Below, one piece after another: positions 12,651-26,114 of a DNA stretch of 64,000 bases. Origin of the DNA: Stomorhina lunata (Eukaryota; Arthropoda; Insecta; Diptera; Rhiniidae). How positions within the stretch are numbered: the first letter of the stretch is position 1; every line of letters begins with the position of its first letter. Where the stretch lies: positions 129,301,799-129,365,798 of the forward strand of contig OW121740.1 of assembly GCA_933228675.1 (NCBI GenBank), in the 5' to 3' direction. The notes beneath the pieces are model-generated. The model made no database searches. It worked only from the letters and a program-made list of their open reading frames with translations, and had not been told where the DNA came from. Both the position numbers and the translations under genes were made by a program.

Positions 12651-13857
12651 TTATTGAATAAAAAATAACCAAAAAATATTTCGTTGTTGTTTTCTAAAAG
12701 CTCACCTTAGTCCCTACTATTATACCTATTTACCTTACTATATGGTAACGAAAAGTTTTGGGTATGTGAACAACTAATGAATTTTTAATAAGTTCTCAAT
12801 AAATTTAAATTCCTAAACAGTTTTTTTCGTTACTGTATTTAGAAAATTTAATAAATTATATATATGCAAAATATTTTAGTTCTACCTAAATACTTTCGTT
12901 GATGTCATATTAATAGTTAACACTTTTCTTTTCTTTACAGGTAATCTTCGTATATTGTAGTTTCCACTTTAATTAAAAATATTATGTAAGTTCCAAGGCT
13001 AAAAAGTTTTTTGATAAATCTTAAAAAAATTGCTCATTTGACTCATTGATAAGCCACTAACATCTAACAAAAATGCATTTTTCTAAATATGTTTCTATAT
13101 TTTTATATAAAGTATTTAAAATAAATTATTGTATTAGTTTAAAAAAATTATTGTAACACCTCATTTTTCTCTAAACATCTTTACCAAAACAATTTTTCAT
13201 AAATTTCTTGCCTCATTTTTCAACTCCTTTACTTTTCACTGGATCTTTCACGAATTGAACTTCAAACACGCAGGTTTTGAAAAATATATTTTTTCTCTTA
13301 GCACAGTTTTTTTTTCCCTTAAATCACATAATTTAATAAGAAAAAATATTTAACCAGCCAAAACCCCCAAGAAAACCTGACATGCCTTCTTTTATTTCGT
13401 CTCTAAGCAGGAAAAACTAGCAACAAATAAAATTTATAATAATAAAAAATCTGTAAAAAATCTACTTGTGGTCACACTAAAATGTTGAATGGGTTTTCTT
13501 TTTTTTTCGTTCACTTGGAGGATTTGCTTGAAAAACAGGCATGAAATTACTTCCACACTATTAAATGTTTAATCAGTACGAAAACATCAATGGGAAAGTT
13601 TCGTTTAAAAAGTGGCAATTTTTTTTTGTTGTTTAAAGCAGTTAAATAAAATACTACTTACTATTAGTTAGAAGTGAAGAAATAAGACAAAATTCCAAAA
13701 GTAGCTGGAAAAATACATAAATACCAAAATACAGATACAGTTGGAAGACTAGTAAAGCTGGAAAAAGGAAACTTTTTTTGTGGCACATTGAACAGTTAGT
13801 TTATGGCTTTTTAGGTGTTGGGGAATATTAAACCTATAGAGGCCAACAGACTTCTAA
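12651..13857. other. AT-rich spacer between two related arrays
   Basis: No gene seen. It separates two blocks of the same 31-bp TATCGATA family (11740-12650 and 13858-14325), so it may be an insertion that split one array or an intervening part of a larger element. Confidence 0.5.
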
Positions 13858-14325
13858 ATTTCTATGGAAAAGTAAACTTGTCGATAACTTTTCTATGGAA
13901 AAGTAAAGTTATCGATAACTTTTCTATAGAAAAGTAAAGTTATCGATAACTGTTCTATAGAAAAGTAAAGTTATCGATAACTTTTCTATAGAAAAGTAAA
14001 GTTATCGATAACTTTTCTATAGAAAAGTAAAGTTATCGATAACTTTTCTATAAAAAAGTAAAGTTATCGATAACTTTTCTATAGAAAAGTTAAGCTATCG
14101 TTAACATTTATCAAGTAAAGTTAAGCTATCGTTAACGTTTCTATAGAAAAATTAAGCTATCGTTAACTTTTCTAAAGAAAAGCAAAATTATCGTTTACTT
14201 TTCTAAGCAGAAATAAAGTAATCGATAACTTTGCTATAGAAAGGGAAATTAATCGATAACTTTTTTATAGAAAAGTAATTTTATCGTTAACTTTTTTCAT
14301 CGAAATGCAAAGCTATTGTTAACTA
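13858..14325. repeat. 31-bp minisatellite, TTATCGATAA + CTATAG type, second block
   Basis: Same monomer as 11740-12650. The first eight or so units are regular; from about 14100 the units decay (TATCGTTAAC variants). A few isolated relics continue at 14470-14545. Confidence 0.95.
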
Positions 14326-14589
14326 CGGGAAAGTGATGAAAAGCTTATGAGGAAGAAAAATTAGTTATTTCATTAAATAAAATCAGGAGTTTAATTTTCT
14401 TCAAAACGAAAGACTTAAGCAAAAAACTTGATTTTTTTATTATTGTAAACTATAACTTGTTTGAAGAAAAGCTGTTCTATAGAATAGGAAAGGTTGTCAT
14501 TTTATCTATAGAATATGAATGTTACGATAACCTTTTCTAGAGAATAAAAAAATAAGCACTCAGTTTTCTACATAATAGAAATATACATA

Positions 14590-14632
14590 AATTCCCCGAC
14601 AACATTCCAATTGGAACAATGGGTACATCCCT
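14590..14632 (-). mobile_element. SINE 3'-tail fragment
   Basis: TTCCCCGACAACATTCCAAT and TTGGAACAATGGGTAC match the 3' end of the SINE copy at 60160-60317 almost base for base. Only the tail is present. Confidence 0.65.
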
Positions 14633-16002
14633 CATAACAATAGAAATATTATTGATAATTAAAGTAGACTCTTTGAGAGAAAACCAAAATTATAGTAAAC
14701 TCTTCTCAAAGAACTTTATTTTTAGCTTTTATATAGTTTTCGTTTACCTGCTCAACCACTTAAGGGTTAAAACATTAAAATCTGACGTGTTTGCTGCTTT
14801 GGGCAGCCAGTCATGTGCTGTTGTCTTTAAAAAGGAAGGTGTGAAATTTTTGTGCTAAATTTATGAAGATTCATATTTTTTCAAAACACCTTTTTATCCA
14901 CACTTTAAAAGTAATATATTGTTGCTGTGACTGTTTATACATTTAACCTTAACTATAGTAAATTTAACTAAAAACTTTGTTGTTTTTAACGATAATATTG
15001 TGAAAAAAGAAAACGAATACTAACATATTAAAAATACAAAATTGAGATAAGAATAAAAAAGCCATATTTAAAATCTACAAAATGATTGAGTTGAAATTTT
15101 GTATAAAAAAACCTAGAGTGTAAAGATAATCAGGTAAATGCTAAAAAGAAGATGTTGTTTTAAATACGGCTTTCGCCGAAGCTGGGTACTTGAAGAAGGT
15201 GATAATGACCATAATGATGATGGTAGAATTGCGTATGTGTTGTCTTCAAATAACAAATAAATAAATACTGTTCGTACAACAAAGTAAAGATTTACAAGTG
15301 TTTAAATCGAAATAATACCTTAAGTTTAGTTTTCTAAGATTTTAAAGATTTTTTTGTATTTTTCTTAAAAAATTAAATACTAACAAAAATCGCCAATCGC
15401 TTTACGTATTTAAAAGAGTAGGTCATTTGTGTTTAGTTTCTACATTTATGCAGTCTTTCTACTTTAAAGTTTAAATATTGAACAAAATCGTTTAACAACA
15501 TCTTCATGTTTATTGTTGCTTCTTTTTTTTTTTTTTTTTGAAGTAAGATTTATCCAAACAATATTTTTTGGTGTTAAATTTATGCAAAGCATGACATGTT
15601 TTGCAAGTTAAATAAAAAAATGCATAAATCTGTTGTTAGTTTTTCTTAAATATTTTTCCGCTATTAAGATGCAGTTATAAAAATATTTGAAATAACTTTT
15701 TTTTGAAGACAAATATGGATTTGCTACTTTCTTTTGCAAAAAGTTAATAAGGTTTAAAGAAAAAATATTTCAAAATATTGTGAGAAATAGAGGTCATTAG
15801 GTGAAAATCAAGGAAATCGATTTTCAATAAATATTTTTGTGTGTCATTAATATCACACCATAAAAGATTTTTCTGAAGCTAAAAAAATTGTTTATATGTT
15901 TGCATGTCTTACAATTTGTTTGCAAGAGTTAAGAATTGGGATGTCATGCTGTTTAGGTTAAAAAATATTTTCCGAAACACTTTGACAATTTTATTTTCAT
16001 TG

Positions 16003-16110
16003 TTAGCAAAACCCTGTCATTTGCCTGCCTAAAACTACACGTTTTTGTTTTAACAATTCATTTTGTTTTGTCTTAGTTTCGAGGAGCTTTTCTTGAAAAT
16101 CTGCCAGAGA
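16003..16110 (-). CDS. Unrecognised 35-residue open frame, possible gene tail
   Basis: Read from an internal Met at 16110, the frame gives MSSLADFQEKLLETKTKQ, continues with a Lys/Gln-rich helical stretch (NELLKQKRVVLGRQ) and ends MTGFC before a stop. The composition is less biased than the surrounding chance frames and looks like an amphipathic or coiled-coil segment. An AATAAA lies about 12 nt past the stop, though this is common in such A/T-rich DNA. The frame is open upstream to 16314 but that part looks random. I do not recognise a family. It could be a decayed transposon piece, a terminal exon or chance. Confidence 0.2.
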   Translation of the reverse strand, partial: SLADFQEKLLETKTKQNELLKQKRVVLGRQMTGFC

Positions 16111-16270
16111 TGACATTATTTGGAAAGTTACCTGTCTTCTTATAAGGCTTAACCTTAAAATCACCTGAATCTTAACTTTAATGAACTTAAAAGGTTTAAA
16201 TATATAAGAAACAACTAAATTTTTTGCAAAATTTGTAAATCTCAATGCATTGCTATAATCAGGTTTGTTG

Positions 16271-16287
16271 CTTAAGTCTTTCGTTTT
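16271..16287 (+). repeat. Dispersed 17-mer motif, copy
   Basis: CTTAAGTCTTTCGTTTT occurs here exactly; exact or near copies lie at 14404-14420 (-), 26032-26048, 50091-50107, 58111-58127 (diverged) and 63478-63494 (diverged). Its role is unknown; it may be the end of a small transposon. Confidence 0.6.
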
Positions 16288-16461
16288 GAAAGTGTTTTTC
16301 TTAATAATATTCAAGGTTTAACAAATGTTTCACATTAAAATTAACTGAATGTGATTAAAATAAAACAACTTATAACAATTTGTTATTTTATGATTTTCTA
16401 AACACTATTTTTTTAATATTTAATGGATAATAAATTATTTATAATATTTTTTTAAAACTAA

Positions 16462-16795
16462 TATTGGATGAACTAAAAAATTATTGGCTTATTATTTTAT
16501 AATGTTTAAATGGAATTGTTCTATATATTGACCACTATTAATATATTTTTGTAATTTTTCTGGCTGCTTTTTAATTCCATCTAAGAAGAAGTTTTTTCGT
16601 TTATCATCGAAAAACTTGGCGAAACAAGCCGGAAACCAATATATTTATTTGCCAACTTTTCCCATCAAATATATTTTGTAGAAGCTGAAATAAATGACAT
16701 TCTGATACTGCAATGTCTGGACTTTACGATAGATGTATCAATACTTCCCAGCCATTAACTTTCAAACGTTTCTGGGTCATCTTGAGATAAATCAA
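16462..16795 (-). pseudogene. mariner transposase C-terminal remnant
   Basis: Translating the - strand from about 16770 gives WEVL-H-(stop)-SPD-A-S-CHLF, which matches the mariner block WEVL-H-YSPDLAPSDYHLF around the third catalytic Asp of the D,D34D triad. After a frame change, - strand sequence near 16640-16540 reads CFAKFFDDKRKNFFLDGIKK and then QPEKLQKYINSGQYIE, matching the C-terminal helix of mariner transposases (FFxSKxxxFFxxGIxxLxxRWxKxxxxxGxY). The first two catalytic Asp residues and the whole N-terminal half are missing. A possible terminal repeat relic, TTGGATGAACTAAAAAATTA, lies at 16463-16485. At least one stop and one frameshift make it inactive. Confidence 0.75.
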
Positions 16796-16869
16796 TTTTT
16801 AGTACATTAGTACCTCCAACTCTCACATTTACAAAGCAAAAAATTAAAACAGTTTTTAAAAAACTGTTT

Positions 16870-19158
16870 ATTCAAAAATTTTTCTATACAAAATTTTTTA
16901 TCAAAAAATTTTCTATATAAAATTTTTTATCAAAAATTATTTATAGAACATTTTTTATTAAAAACTTTTTAAAGAAAATTTTTTATTAAAAAATTTTAAA
17001 GAAAATTTTTTATCAAAATTTTTCTATAGAAAATTTTTTTATCAAAAGTTTTTCTATCGAAAATTTTTTTATTAAAAATTTTTCTATACAAAATTTTTTG
17101 TCAAAAATTTTTTGTAGAAAATTTGTTTATCGAAAATTTTTCTACAAAAATGTTTTTATCAAAAATTTCTATAGGAACATATTTTAACAAAAATTTCTAT
17201 AGAAAATTTCTTTAAAATTTTTTTTATAAAAAATGCTTCTATAAAAATTATTTTTATCAAATGTTTAACGAAGATTTCTATACAAATTTTTTTTTTATCA
17301 AAAATTGTTCTAATAAAATTATTTGTGTCAAAAATTTTTCTGTAAAAATTTTTCTATCAACAAAATTTCTGAAAAAAAAATTTTTATCAAAAATTTGACT
17401 ATAGAAAATTTTTTTATCAAAAATTTTTCTATAGAAAATTTTTTTATCAAAAAATAACAACATTTTTTTATAGAAAATTTTTTATTAAAAATTTTTCTAA
17501 AGAAATTTTTTATTAAAACTTTTTCTATAGAAAATTTTTTACCAAAAATTTTTCTATAGAAAATTTTTTTATCAAAAATTTCTACAAAATTTTTTTTTAA
17601 TCAAAAATTTCTATAGAAAATATTTTTATCAAAAATTTCTATAGAAAATATTTTTATCAAAAATTTCTGTACAAAATTTTTTCATCAAAAATTTCTATAG
17701 AAAATTTTTTTTCAAAAATTTTTATAGAAAACTTTTTTTAACAGAAATTTCTATAGAAAATTATTTCATCAAAAATTTGTATAGAAAATGTCTTTATCAA
17801 AAATTTCTATAGAAAATTTTTTTATCAAAAATTTTTCTATGGAATATTTTTATCAAAAATTTCTGTACAAAATTTTTTCATCAAAAATTTCTATAGAAAA
17901 TTTTTTTTGAAAAAATTTTTATAGAAAACTTTTTTTAACAGAAATTTCTATAGAAAATTATTTCATCAAAAATTTGTATAGAAAATGTTTTTATCAAAAA
18001 TTTCTATAGAAAATTTTTTTATCAAAAATTTTTCTATGGAATAAAAATTTTTCTATAAATTTTCTGTCAAAAATTTCTATTGAAAATTTTTTCATAAAAA
18101 TTTCTATAGACAATTTTTTTTATCAACAATATCTATAGATAATTTTTTTATCGAAAATTTCTATAGAAAATTTTTCCATCAAAAATTTCTATTAAAAATT
18201 TTTCTATCACAAATTTCTATTGAAAATTTTTTATCAAAAATTTCTATATAAAATTCTATAATCAATAATTTTTCCATTGAAAATTTTTTATTCTATCAAA
18301 AATTTCTATAGAAAATTAATTTATTAAAAATTTATATAGAAAATTTTTTTATTAAAAATTTCTATATACCATTTTTTTATCAAAAATTTCTATACAAAAT
18401 TTTTTCATCAAAATCTTCTATATAAAATTATTTTATCAAAAATTTTTTATAGAACATTTTTTTATCAAAAATTTCTATAGAAAATTTTTTTTGTCAAAAT
18501 CAAGAATTTCTATAGAAAATTTATTTATCAAAAATTTCTATAGAAAACTTTTTTATCAAAATTTTCTATAAAAATTTTTTTTTATCAAAAATTTCTATAG
18601 AAAATGTTTTTATCAAAAATTTCTATAAAAAATTTTTTTATCAAAAATTTTTATAGAAATTTTTTAATAAAAAAAAATTCTATAGAAATTTTTAATAAGA
18701 AGAAAAAATTCTTTTAATAAAAATTTTTCTATAGAAATTTTTCTATAGAAATTTTTTTTTTTTGATCAAAAATTTCTGTACAAAATTTTTTCATCAAAAA
18801 TTTCTATAGAAAATTTTTTTATCGAAAATTTTTCTACAGAAAATTCTTTTATCAACAATTTTTCTATAGAAAACATTTTTTTATCAACAAATTTTTTACT
18901 GAAAACTCTTTTATCAAAAATTTTTCTTCAACATCTTTTATCAAAAATTTCTACATAAAATTCTTATATCAAAAAATTTTATAGCAAATTTTTTTCAAAA
19001 AAAATTTCTATAAACAATTTTTTTACAAAAATTTTTCTATCAAAAATTTTTCTATAGAATATTCTTTTATCATAAATTTTACTGTTTTTCTACAGAAAAA
19101 TATTTCTAGAAAAATATTATTATAAAACATTTTTCTATTAAAAATTTTTGTATGAAAA
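16870..19158. repeat. 28-31-bp minisatellite, ATCAAAAATTTCTATAG type
   Basis: About 2.3 kb of monomers with TTTATCAAAAATTTCTATAG followed by AAAATTTTTT, period 28-31 bp, the variation coming from T-run length. A higher-order duplication of 196 bp is visible: the passage starting TCTGTACAAAATTTTTTCAT at 17666 recurs at 17862. The short open frame on the - strand at 17278-17463 is a translation of the repeat. Confidence 0.9.
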
Positions 19159-20611
19159 TCTTCGGCTTCTGGTGGTATGGGCTGCCTGCGCCTGCCTATA
19201 ACCCAATCTAGATCATTTCCTAGATCATTAGTGTATCAGAGTTATTAACAAAAATTTTGTTATGTTTTTCATTGAGTAGGCGACTGAGTTGGGGAAATAT
19301 TTAAAATTGTAATTATACACCATAAGTTCACTAACATTATTCTCATCGTAAATGCCATATACATCTTTCTAATGCATTGTATTATTTCTGAGGGAAAAAA
19401 ATTTACATGATGTACAATATTTCGGAAAATTTTAAAAATTTTTGAAAGTTTATACGAAAGTCAACAACGCAAGAAATATAGAGTAACATGTCAGCTCTCA
19501 GATGCGCTAAGTTTTGATATTTACATTAAAGATATGACCATTACAGGCAAAAATGAGCAAATACTTTTTAGACGATCCAACATTTTATGTACATACTTTT
19601 ACTTATCTTTAATTAAGTTTTTATGAAGTCGAGACATAATAAATTATTTTAATGTTATTTTAAAAAACAAAACGCATTTTAATGTTTAATATAAAGTACT
19701 AACTAAAGCCAAACCTATTATTTAATAACTCGATAAACTTGCAAAAAATAATTAACTCATATGATGTCTTAATAGAATTTAATTGCAACATGTTTTAGAA
19801 TTACCTTTTCAGACAGGTTCGAACATAGACATATTTCAAACTAACAGTTATTAAAGCCAGTCAGAACAGTCTCTTGGTCAAGTCAATATAACTTAACTGA
19901 ATATTATAACATTATTATTTTAAAGCCAAGCTAATTTGCATATTTCTTTAAATAAATAACAAAATAAACAACAAAAAACTCACCAAAAATATTAAAAACA
20001 AGTAAGAAAAAAAAACTTGTAAATTAAAATAAACATTCAAAAGTTGAAGACCCAAGGCACTATTTTTTTGTAAATTTTTCATGTTGTTCTCTAGACCTAC
20101 AATTCCTTCTATAACTTAGTATTTTTTTTTTTATCTTACACTACAAAAATAATATTTATTTAATTTTTTTGGGTGTGTTTTCAGACATACATAATTCTTG
20201 AGCAAACGCTAAGGAAAACAGGTGTTGAAATTTTTTTAATGAAAACTTACAGATACCTAAACTTCATATTAAAAATTTCAAAAGAATAAATAATAATAAT
20301 ATTTTTGTTGTAAATATTTTTTTAATTTTTTCTTAAAAAATTTGAAATTAAATAGACAGTTATTTATGCTGGTAAGTTAAAGTGTGTTTTAGATAAATTT
20401 GAATTTAGTTAATGCAAGTTCATTTAATGACTCCTCACATGATAAATTGTTAATAATTTATTTTCATTACAGACAAAGTTGGAAATTTAACGGTTAGATC
20501 TAAAAGGTAGATAGAAAACGAAGTGGTAATTCGATACATGAAGCTTTCCGGTGGTCATTTCGTACAGACCTACAGAGCTTTCAAGTGTTGTCTATGAGAC
20601 TTAATATGAAT
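19159..20611. other. AT-rich DNA without a gene
   Basis: No coding signal. The GC-richer patch near 19163-19230 (GGTATGGGCTGCCTGCGCC) stands out but I cannot assign it. Confidence 0.55.
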
Positions 20612-22503
20612 TTATAAATTTTTGAAAATTTAAAAAAATAAGAAAATTTACCATAAAAACAAATAATAAGAAATTTTTGAAGAATTTCCTGCAAAAAGAA
20701 GCTAATTTTGAAAAATTTCCTTAAACAACAATTTCTTGAAAAATTTAATATAAAAAGACAAATTTTGTGAAAAATTTACTATGAAAATACAATTTTTTTT
20801 AATAAATTCCTTTAAAGACTAGAAATTTTTTAAAAATGTCCAAAAAATTTCTATAAAAATATATATTTTTTTTTAATTTCCTATAAAAGAAGAAATTTTT
20901 GAAAAATGTCCGATAAAGAATATAAACTTTTAAAAAATGTCCCAAAAAATATAAGAAATTTTTTAAAAATTTCCTATAAAAATTAGAAATTTTTGAAAAA
21001 CTATCATATAAAAGTAAGAAATTATTGAAATATTTCCTACAAAAATAAGAAAAATTTTCTATAAAAAGAAGAAATTTTTGAAAAATTTCCTTTCAAAATA
21101 AAAACTTTTTGAAAAATTTCCTTTAAAAATAAGAAATTTTTGAAAAATTTCCTGTAAAAATAAAAAGTTTTTGAAAAATTTCCTATAAAACTAAGAAATT
21201 TTTTTAAAATTTCCTATCAAAATAGGAAATTTTTGAAAAATTTTCTATAAAACAAGAGATTTTGTAAAAATTCTCTATAATAATAAGAAATTTTTGAAAA
21301 ATTTCCTATGGAAATAATAATTTTTTTTAAAAATTTTCTATAAAAATAGGAAATTTTTGAAAAAGTTTCTTATAAAAATATGAAATTTTTGAAAAAAATC
21401 CTACAAAAATAGGAAATTTTTGAAAAAATTCCTATAAAAATAAGAAATTTTCGAAAATTTTCCTCTTAAATAAGAAATTTTTGAAAAATTTCCTATAAAA
21501 ATAAGAAGTTTTTGAAAAATTTCCTATAAAAATAAGGAACTTTTTAATAACTTCCTATAAAAATAAGAAATTATTGGCAAATTTCCTATAAAAATAAGAA
21601 ATTTTTCAGAAATTTGCTATAAAAATAAGAAATTTTTGAAAAATTTCCTATAAAAATAGGAAATTTTTGAAAAATTTCCTATAAAAATAGGAAATTTTTG
21701 AAAAATTTCCTATAAAAATAGGAAATTTTTGAAAAATTTCCTATAAAAATAAGAAACTTTTGAAAAACTTTTTATAAAAATAAGAAATTTTTGAAAAATT
21801 TCCTATAAAAATAGGAATCTCTTGAAAAATATCCTATAAAAATAAGAAATTTTTGAAAAATATCCCTTAAAAATATTAAAGTCTTGAAAAATTTCCTATA
21901 AAATTAAGAAATTTCTAAAAAAAATTCCTATAAAAATGAGAATTTTTGGAAAAATTTTCTATAAAAATAAGAAATTTTTGAAAAAATTCCTATAAAAATA
22001 AAAAAATTTTGAAAAATTTCCTATAAAAATAAGAAATTTTCGAAAATTTTCCTCTTAAATAAGAAATTTTTGAAAAATTTCCTATAAAAATAAGAAGTTT
22101 TTGCAAAATTTCCTATAAAAATTAGGAATTTTTAAATAATTTCCTATAAAAATAAGAAATTATTGACAAATTTCCTATAAAAATAAGAAATTATTGACAA
22201 ATTTCCTATAAAAATAAGAAATTTTCGCAAAATTTCCTCTTAAATAAGAAATTTTTGAAAAATTTCCTATAAAAATAAGAAATTTTTGAAAAATTTCCTA
22301 TAAAAATAAGAAATTTTTGAAAAATTTCCTATAAAAGAAAGAAATTTTTATAAAATGTCCTACCAAAATAAGAAATTTTTGAAAAATTTCCTATAAAATT
22401 GGGGTTTTTGAAAAATTCCTATAATAATAAAAAAGTTTTCAAAAAATTTCTCTAAAAATTAAAAGTTTTTGAAAATTTCCCTACAAAAATCAAAATTTTT
22501 TTC
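20612..22503. repeat. 31-bp minisatellite, AAATTTTTGAAAAATTTCC type
   Basis: Tandem 31-bp monomers pairing AAATTTTTGAAAAATTT with CCTATAAAAATAAG or CCTATAAAAATAGG. Each half is a near palindrome. The first 500 bp are diverged, 21450-21800 and 22000-22330 very regular. A block near 21440-21590 is repeated near 22030-22180 (shared TTTTCGAAAATTTTCCTCTT variant), showing multi-monomer duplication. Confidence 0.95.
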
Positions 22504-23987
22504 TTACTATAGGGTACTCTTTAGCCAATATTTATGAAGTTCAAATTATTATACATACAGTTTTACTTGACCTGCTTTCAAATCACGCCTTTTGTGTTAA
22601 ACTAACAGAACTTTTTTTTTACAAATCAAGTGATTTTTTTTGTTTTAGATTAAAACTACAAACAAACAAAAAAGAGGCAGTGAATAATCCTAGTCTAAGC
22701 ATGACATAGAACACGCGTCTCCATGGAATATAGAAAAGCTACACCTAGAAAACAACAATAAGAAATCACGACAAAATTGTGAAAAATAAATAACGAAAAC
22801 CATTAAATTGACGAAAAATGCGTAAATCTAAGCAACAGCAATGAACAGGTTGTAGCAACATGATCATTTTGATGGTGGGCCAGAACTTTTGGCATAATTT
22901 GAAATTGTTGGCAGTAGCCATCAACAGCTTAAGAAAAATGTGTGGTTGTAACAATATGCAAATAAAAATTACGTTTAACAAGAAAAAAGTTGTTAATGAA
23001 ATGAAATTATTTATACTTTTGTAAATAAATAATTAGGAATTTTTTATAATTTTTATAGTTTAATAAAATTTAATTGTTCTTTTGCTGGCATTAGATATTT
23101 ATTACGGTAGATACTTAAAGAAAAAATGTTAATTGCATCATTTCCATTATTTTATAAGAAACATTAATGTACAGGGTTACAGACAGAATCATTTGCTTAT
23201 AAAGTTTTTTTTTTATTGGTAAATACCGTGGTTGTATTTAATGTTAATTTTATGTCTTTTTATTTCTTGTTAAATGGCCACTTTTGAGACATGATATGCA
23301 GTGAATTCTGGCATTAAACACAACAATTGCTGTTTCGTATTTTTTTAATATATGACACTAATAAAACATGCATAACAAATTGTTTATTACTTAAAGTGGT
23401 TCTGTTTTATTAGAGTCTACTTTAAGTATTTGCTTATACAGCTTTTAATTTATTGTAATGCCAGAGTCATTTGTGTCATTAAAATATAATTTAAGTAAAA
23501 ATTGCTTGTTCAACCTAAACTTAATTCAAAAACATTACATTACCACAACATTACATATACAATATTAATGATCGGCGAAAACTTTGCAAATTTGTCGTTA
23601 ACTAAAATTATTAATTTGCAATCGATAGCTAAAAGTAATGAATGTTAGAGCTCAGTTTCTCTGCTAAAGACCAACCAGACAGACATTACAATCCATTAAA
23701 ATTATGGGATGAAAAATAAAATCTTATATTTGGGTAACTAAATATTAGGTAATTTGTTTATTATTTTAAAATCATGTAATATTTAATATTAGTGCCTTAA
23801 AGTATGAAATTATGGCCTGAGGGTATACACAAAATAAGTTGATGAAAATACCCGATAGAAAACTGATAAAATTATATGATAATGTAGCGATGACTTAAGT
23901 ATGGAAAACAAAATTTCTATATATTAGTCATAGAATAAAAAGGTAATTTATAACTTTTTAAAAAGGACTACAGTTAACCATAACTTT
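22504..23987. other. AT-rich DNA without a gene
   Basis: No coding, RNA or repeat feature that I can support. The frame at 22766-22981 (-) has no recognisable content. Confidence 0.55.
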
Positions 23988-25990
23988 AAGTAATCGGTAA
24001 CTTTTCTATAGGATAAAAGAGTTATAGATAATTTTTCTATTGACAAAAAAAAAGTTTAAGATAACTTTTCTATAGAATAAAAAACGTCATCGATAACTTT
24101 TCTATAGGATAAAAAAGTTATAGATAACTTTTCTATAAAATCAAAAAGTCATGAATAACTTTTCTATAGAATAAAAAAGTCATAAACTTTTCTATAGAAT
24201 AAAAAAGTAATCGATAACTTTTCTACAGAATAAATATAGAATAAAAAAGTTATCGATAACTTTTCCAAAGAATAAAAAAGTTATCGATAATAGAAAAAAA
24301 GGTTAGCGATAACTTTTTTATAGAATAAAAATGTTATCGATAACTTTTCTATAAAATAAAAAAATTATTGAAAATTTTTCTATAGAAAAAAAAAGTTATC
24401 GATAACCTTTCTATAGAATAAAAAAGTCATTAATAACTTTTCTGTAGAATACAAAAGTTATCAATAACATTTACATAGAAAAAAAGTTATTGATAACTTT
24501 TCTATAGAATAAAAAAGTTATTAATAACCTTTCTATAGAATAAAAAAGTTATCGATTTCTTTTCTGTAGAATAAAAAGCGTATTGATAACTTTTCTTTTG
24601 AATAAAATAGTTTTCGATAACTTTTCTATAAAGTAAAAAAGATATCGATAACCTTTGTATAAAATAAAAATGTTATTAATAACTTGTCTATAAAATAAAG
24701 AAGTTATCGATAAATTTTCTATAGAATAAAAAAGTTATCGATGACATTTCTATGCAACAAAATATTTTCGATAACTTTTCTAAAGAATAAAAAGTAATTT
24801 ATAACTTTTCTACACAATTAAAAAGTTATAGATAACTTTTCTAAAGAAAAAAAGTTATCGATAAATTTTCTGTAGAGTAAAAAAGTAATTGATAGCTTTC
24901 CTATAGAATAAAAAAGTTAGAAAAAACTTTTCTATAGAATAATAAAATTATCAATAACTTTTCCATAGAGAAAAAAGTTATCGATAACTTTTGTATGGAA
25001 TAAAAATGTTATCGATCACTTTTCTATAGAATATAAAAGTTATTGATAATTTTTTTATAGAATAAAAAAGTTATCGATAACTTTTCTATCGAATAAGAAA
25101 GTTAGCGGTAACTTTTCTATAAAATAAAATAGTTATCGATAACTTTTCTATAGAAAAAAAAGTTAACGGTAACTTTCCTATAGAATAAAATGGTTATCGA
25201 TAACTTTTCTATAGAAACGAAAAGTTATAGATAACTTTTCTATAGAATAAAAACGTTATCGATAACTTTTCTTTAAAATAAAAAAGTTATTGATAACTTT
25301 TCTATAGAATAAAAAGTTATCGATAACTTTTCTATAAAATAAAAAAGTTAACGCTTACTTTTCTTTAGAAATAAAATTTCTCGAAAACTTTACATCAGAA
25401 TAAAAAAAATCGATAACTTTTCTATAGAATAAAAAATGTTATTGATAACTTTTCTGTAGAATTAAAAAGTTATCGATCACTTTTCTATAGAATAAAAAAG
25501 TTATCGATACCTTTTCCATAGATTAAAAAAGTTATTGATAACTTTTCTATGGAATAAAAATTTATCGATAACTTTTCTATAGAATAAAAAAATTATTGAT
25601 AAATTGCTATAGAATTAAAAAAAGTTATCGATAAACTTTTTATAGAATAAAAAATTTATCTATGACTTTTCTATAGAATAAAAAAGTTATCGATAACTTT
25701 TCTATAGAATAATCAATTTATCGATAACATTTCTATAGAATGATGAAATTGTCGATATTTTTTCAATAGAACAAACTAAATATAGATATAAAAAAAAAAC
25801 TTCGATAACTTTTTTAATATAATAAACAAAAAAGTTTATCGATAAAAAGTTTATCGATAATAAAAAGTTTATCGATAATATTTAACAAAATAAAAAATTA
25901 TCGATAAACTTTTTATAGAATCACAAATGTTATCGATTACATTTCTAAAGAATTAAAACTTTACTTTTATGGAAAAGTTGTCGATAAAAT
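23988..25990. repeat. 31-bp minisatellite, TTATCGATAA + CTATAGAATAAAAA type
   Basis: About 2 kb of 31-bp monomers: AAAAGTTATCGATAACTTTT then CTATAGAATAA. It is the same family as 11740-12650 but with one arm changed from GAAAAGTA to GAATAAAA, and more diverged between monomers. Dozens of intact or one-off TATCGATA palindromes. From 25780 it decays into fragments such as TTTATCGATAATAAAAAG. Confidence 0.95.
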
Positions 25991-26031
25991 TAGAAGTTTT
26001 AGCTCAAAAGAATAAATATTCAAGTTTCTTG

Positions 26032-26048
26032 CTTAAGTCTTTCGTTTT
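26032..26048 (+). repeat. Dispersed 17-mer motif, copy
   Basis: An exact copy of CTTAAGTCTTTCGTTTT, just after the end of a 31-bp array. Confidence 0.6.
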
Positions 26049-26114
26049 ACAAAAATATGTATTTCTCTACAAAACTCAAGATTTAAATACTAAATTGATA
26101 ACTCTAGTTTTCTA

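Larger units (their letters stand above)
14326..16461. other. AT-rich DNA, mostly featureless
   Basis: It holds small relics listed separately: the reverse complement of the dispersed 17-mer at 14404-14420, a SINE tail at 14590-14632 and a candidate short frame at 16003-16110. A poly-T run lies near 15522-15540. No convincing gene. Confidence 0.5.

Noticed and set aside
17278..17463. Phe/Lys-rich frame on the - strand (and a similar one at 44628-44867)
   Set aside because: Both are translations of minisatellite monomers.
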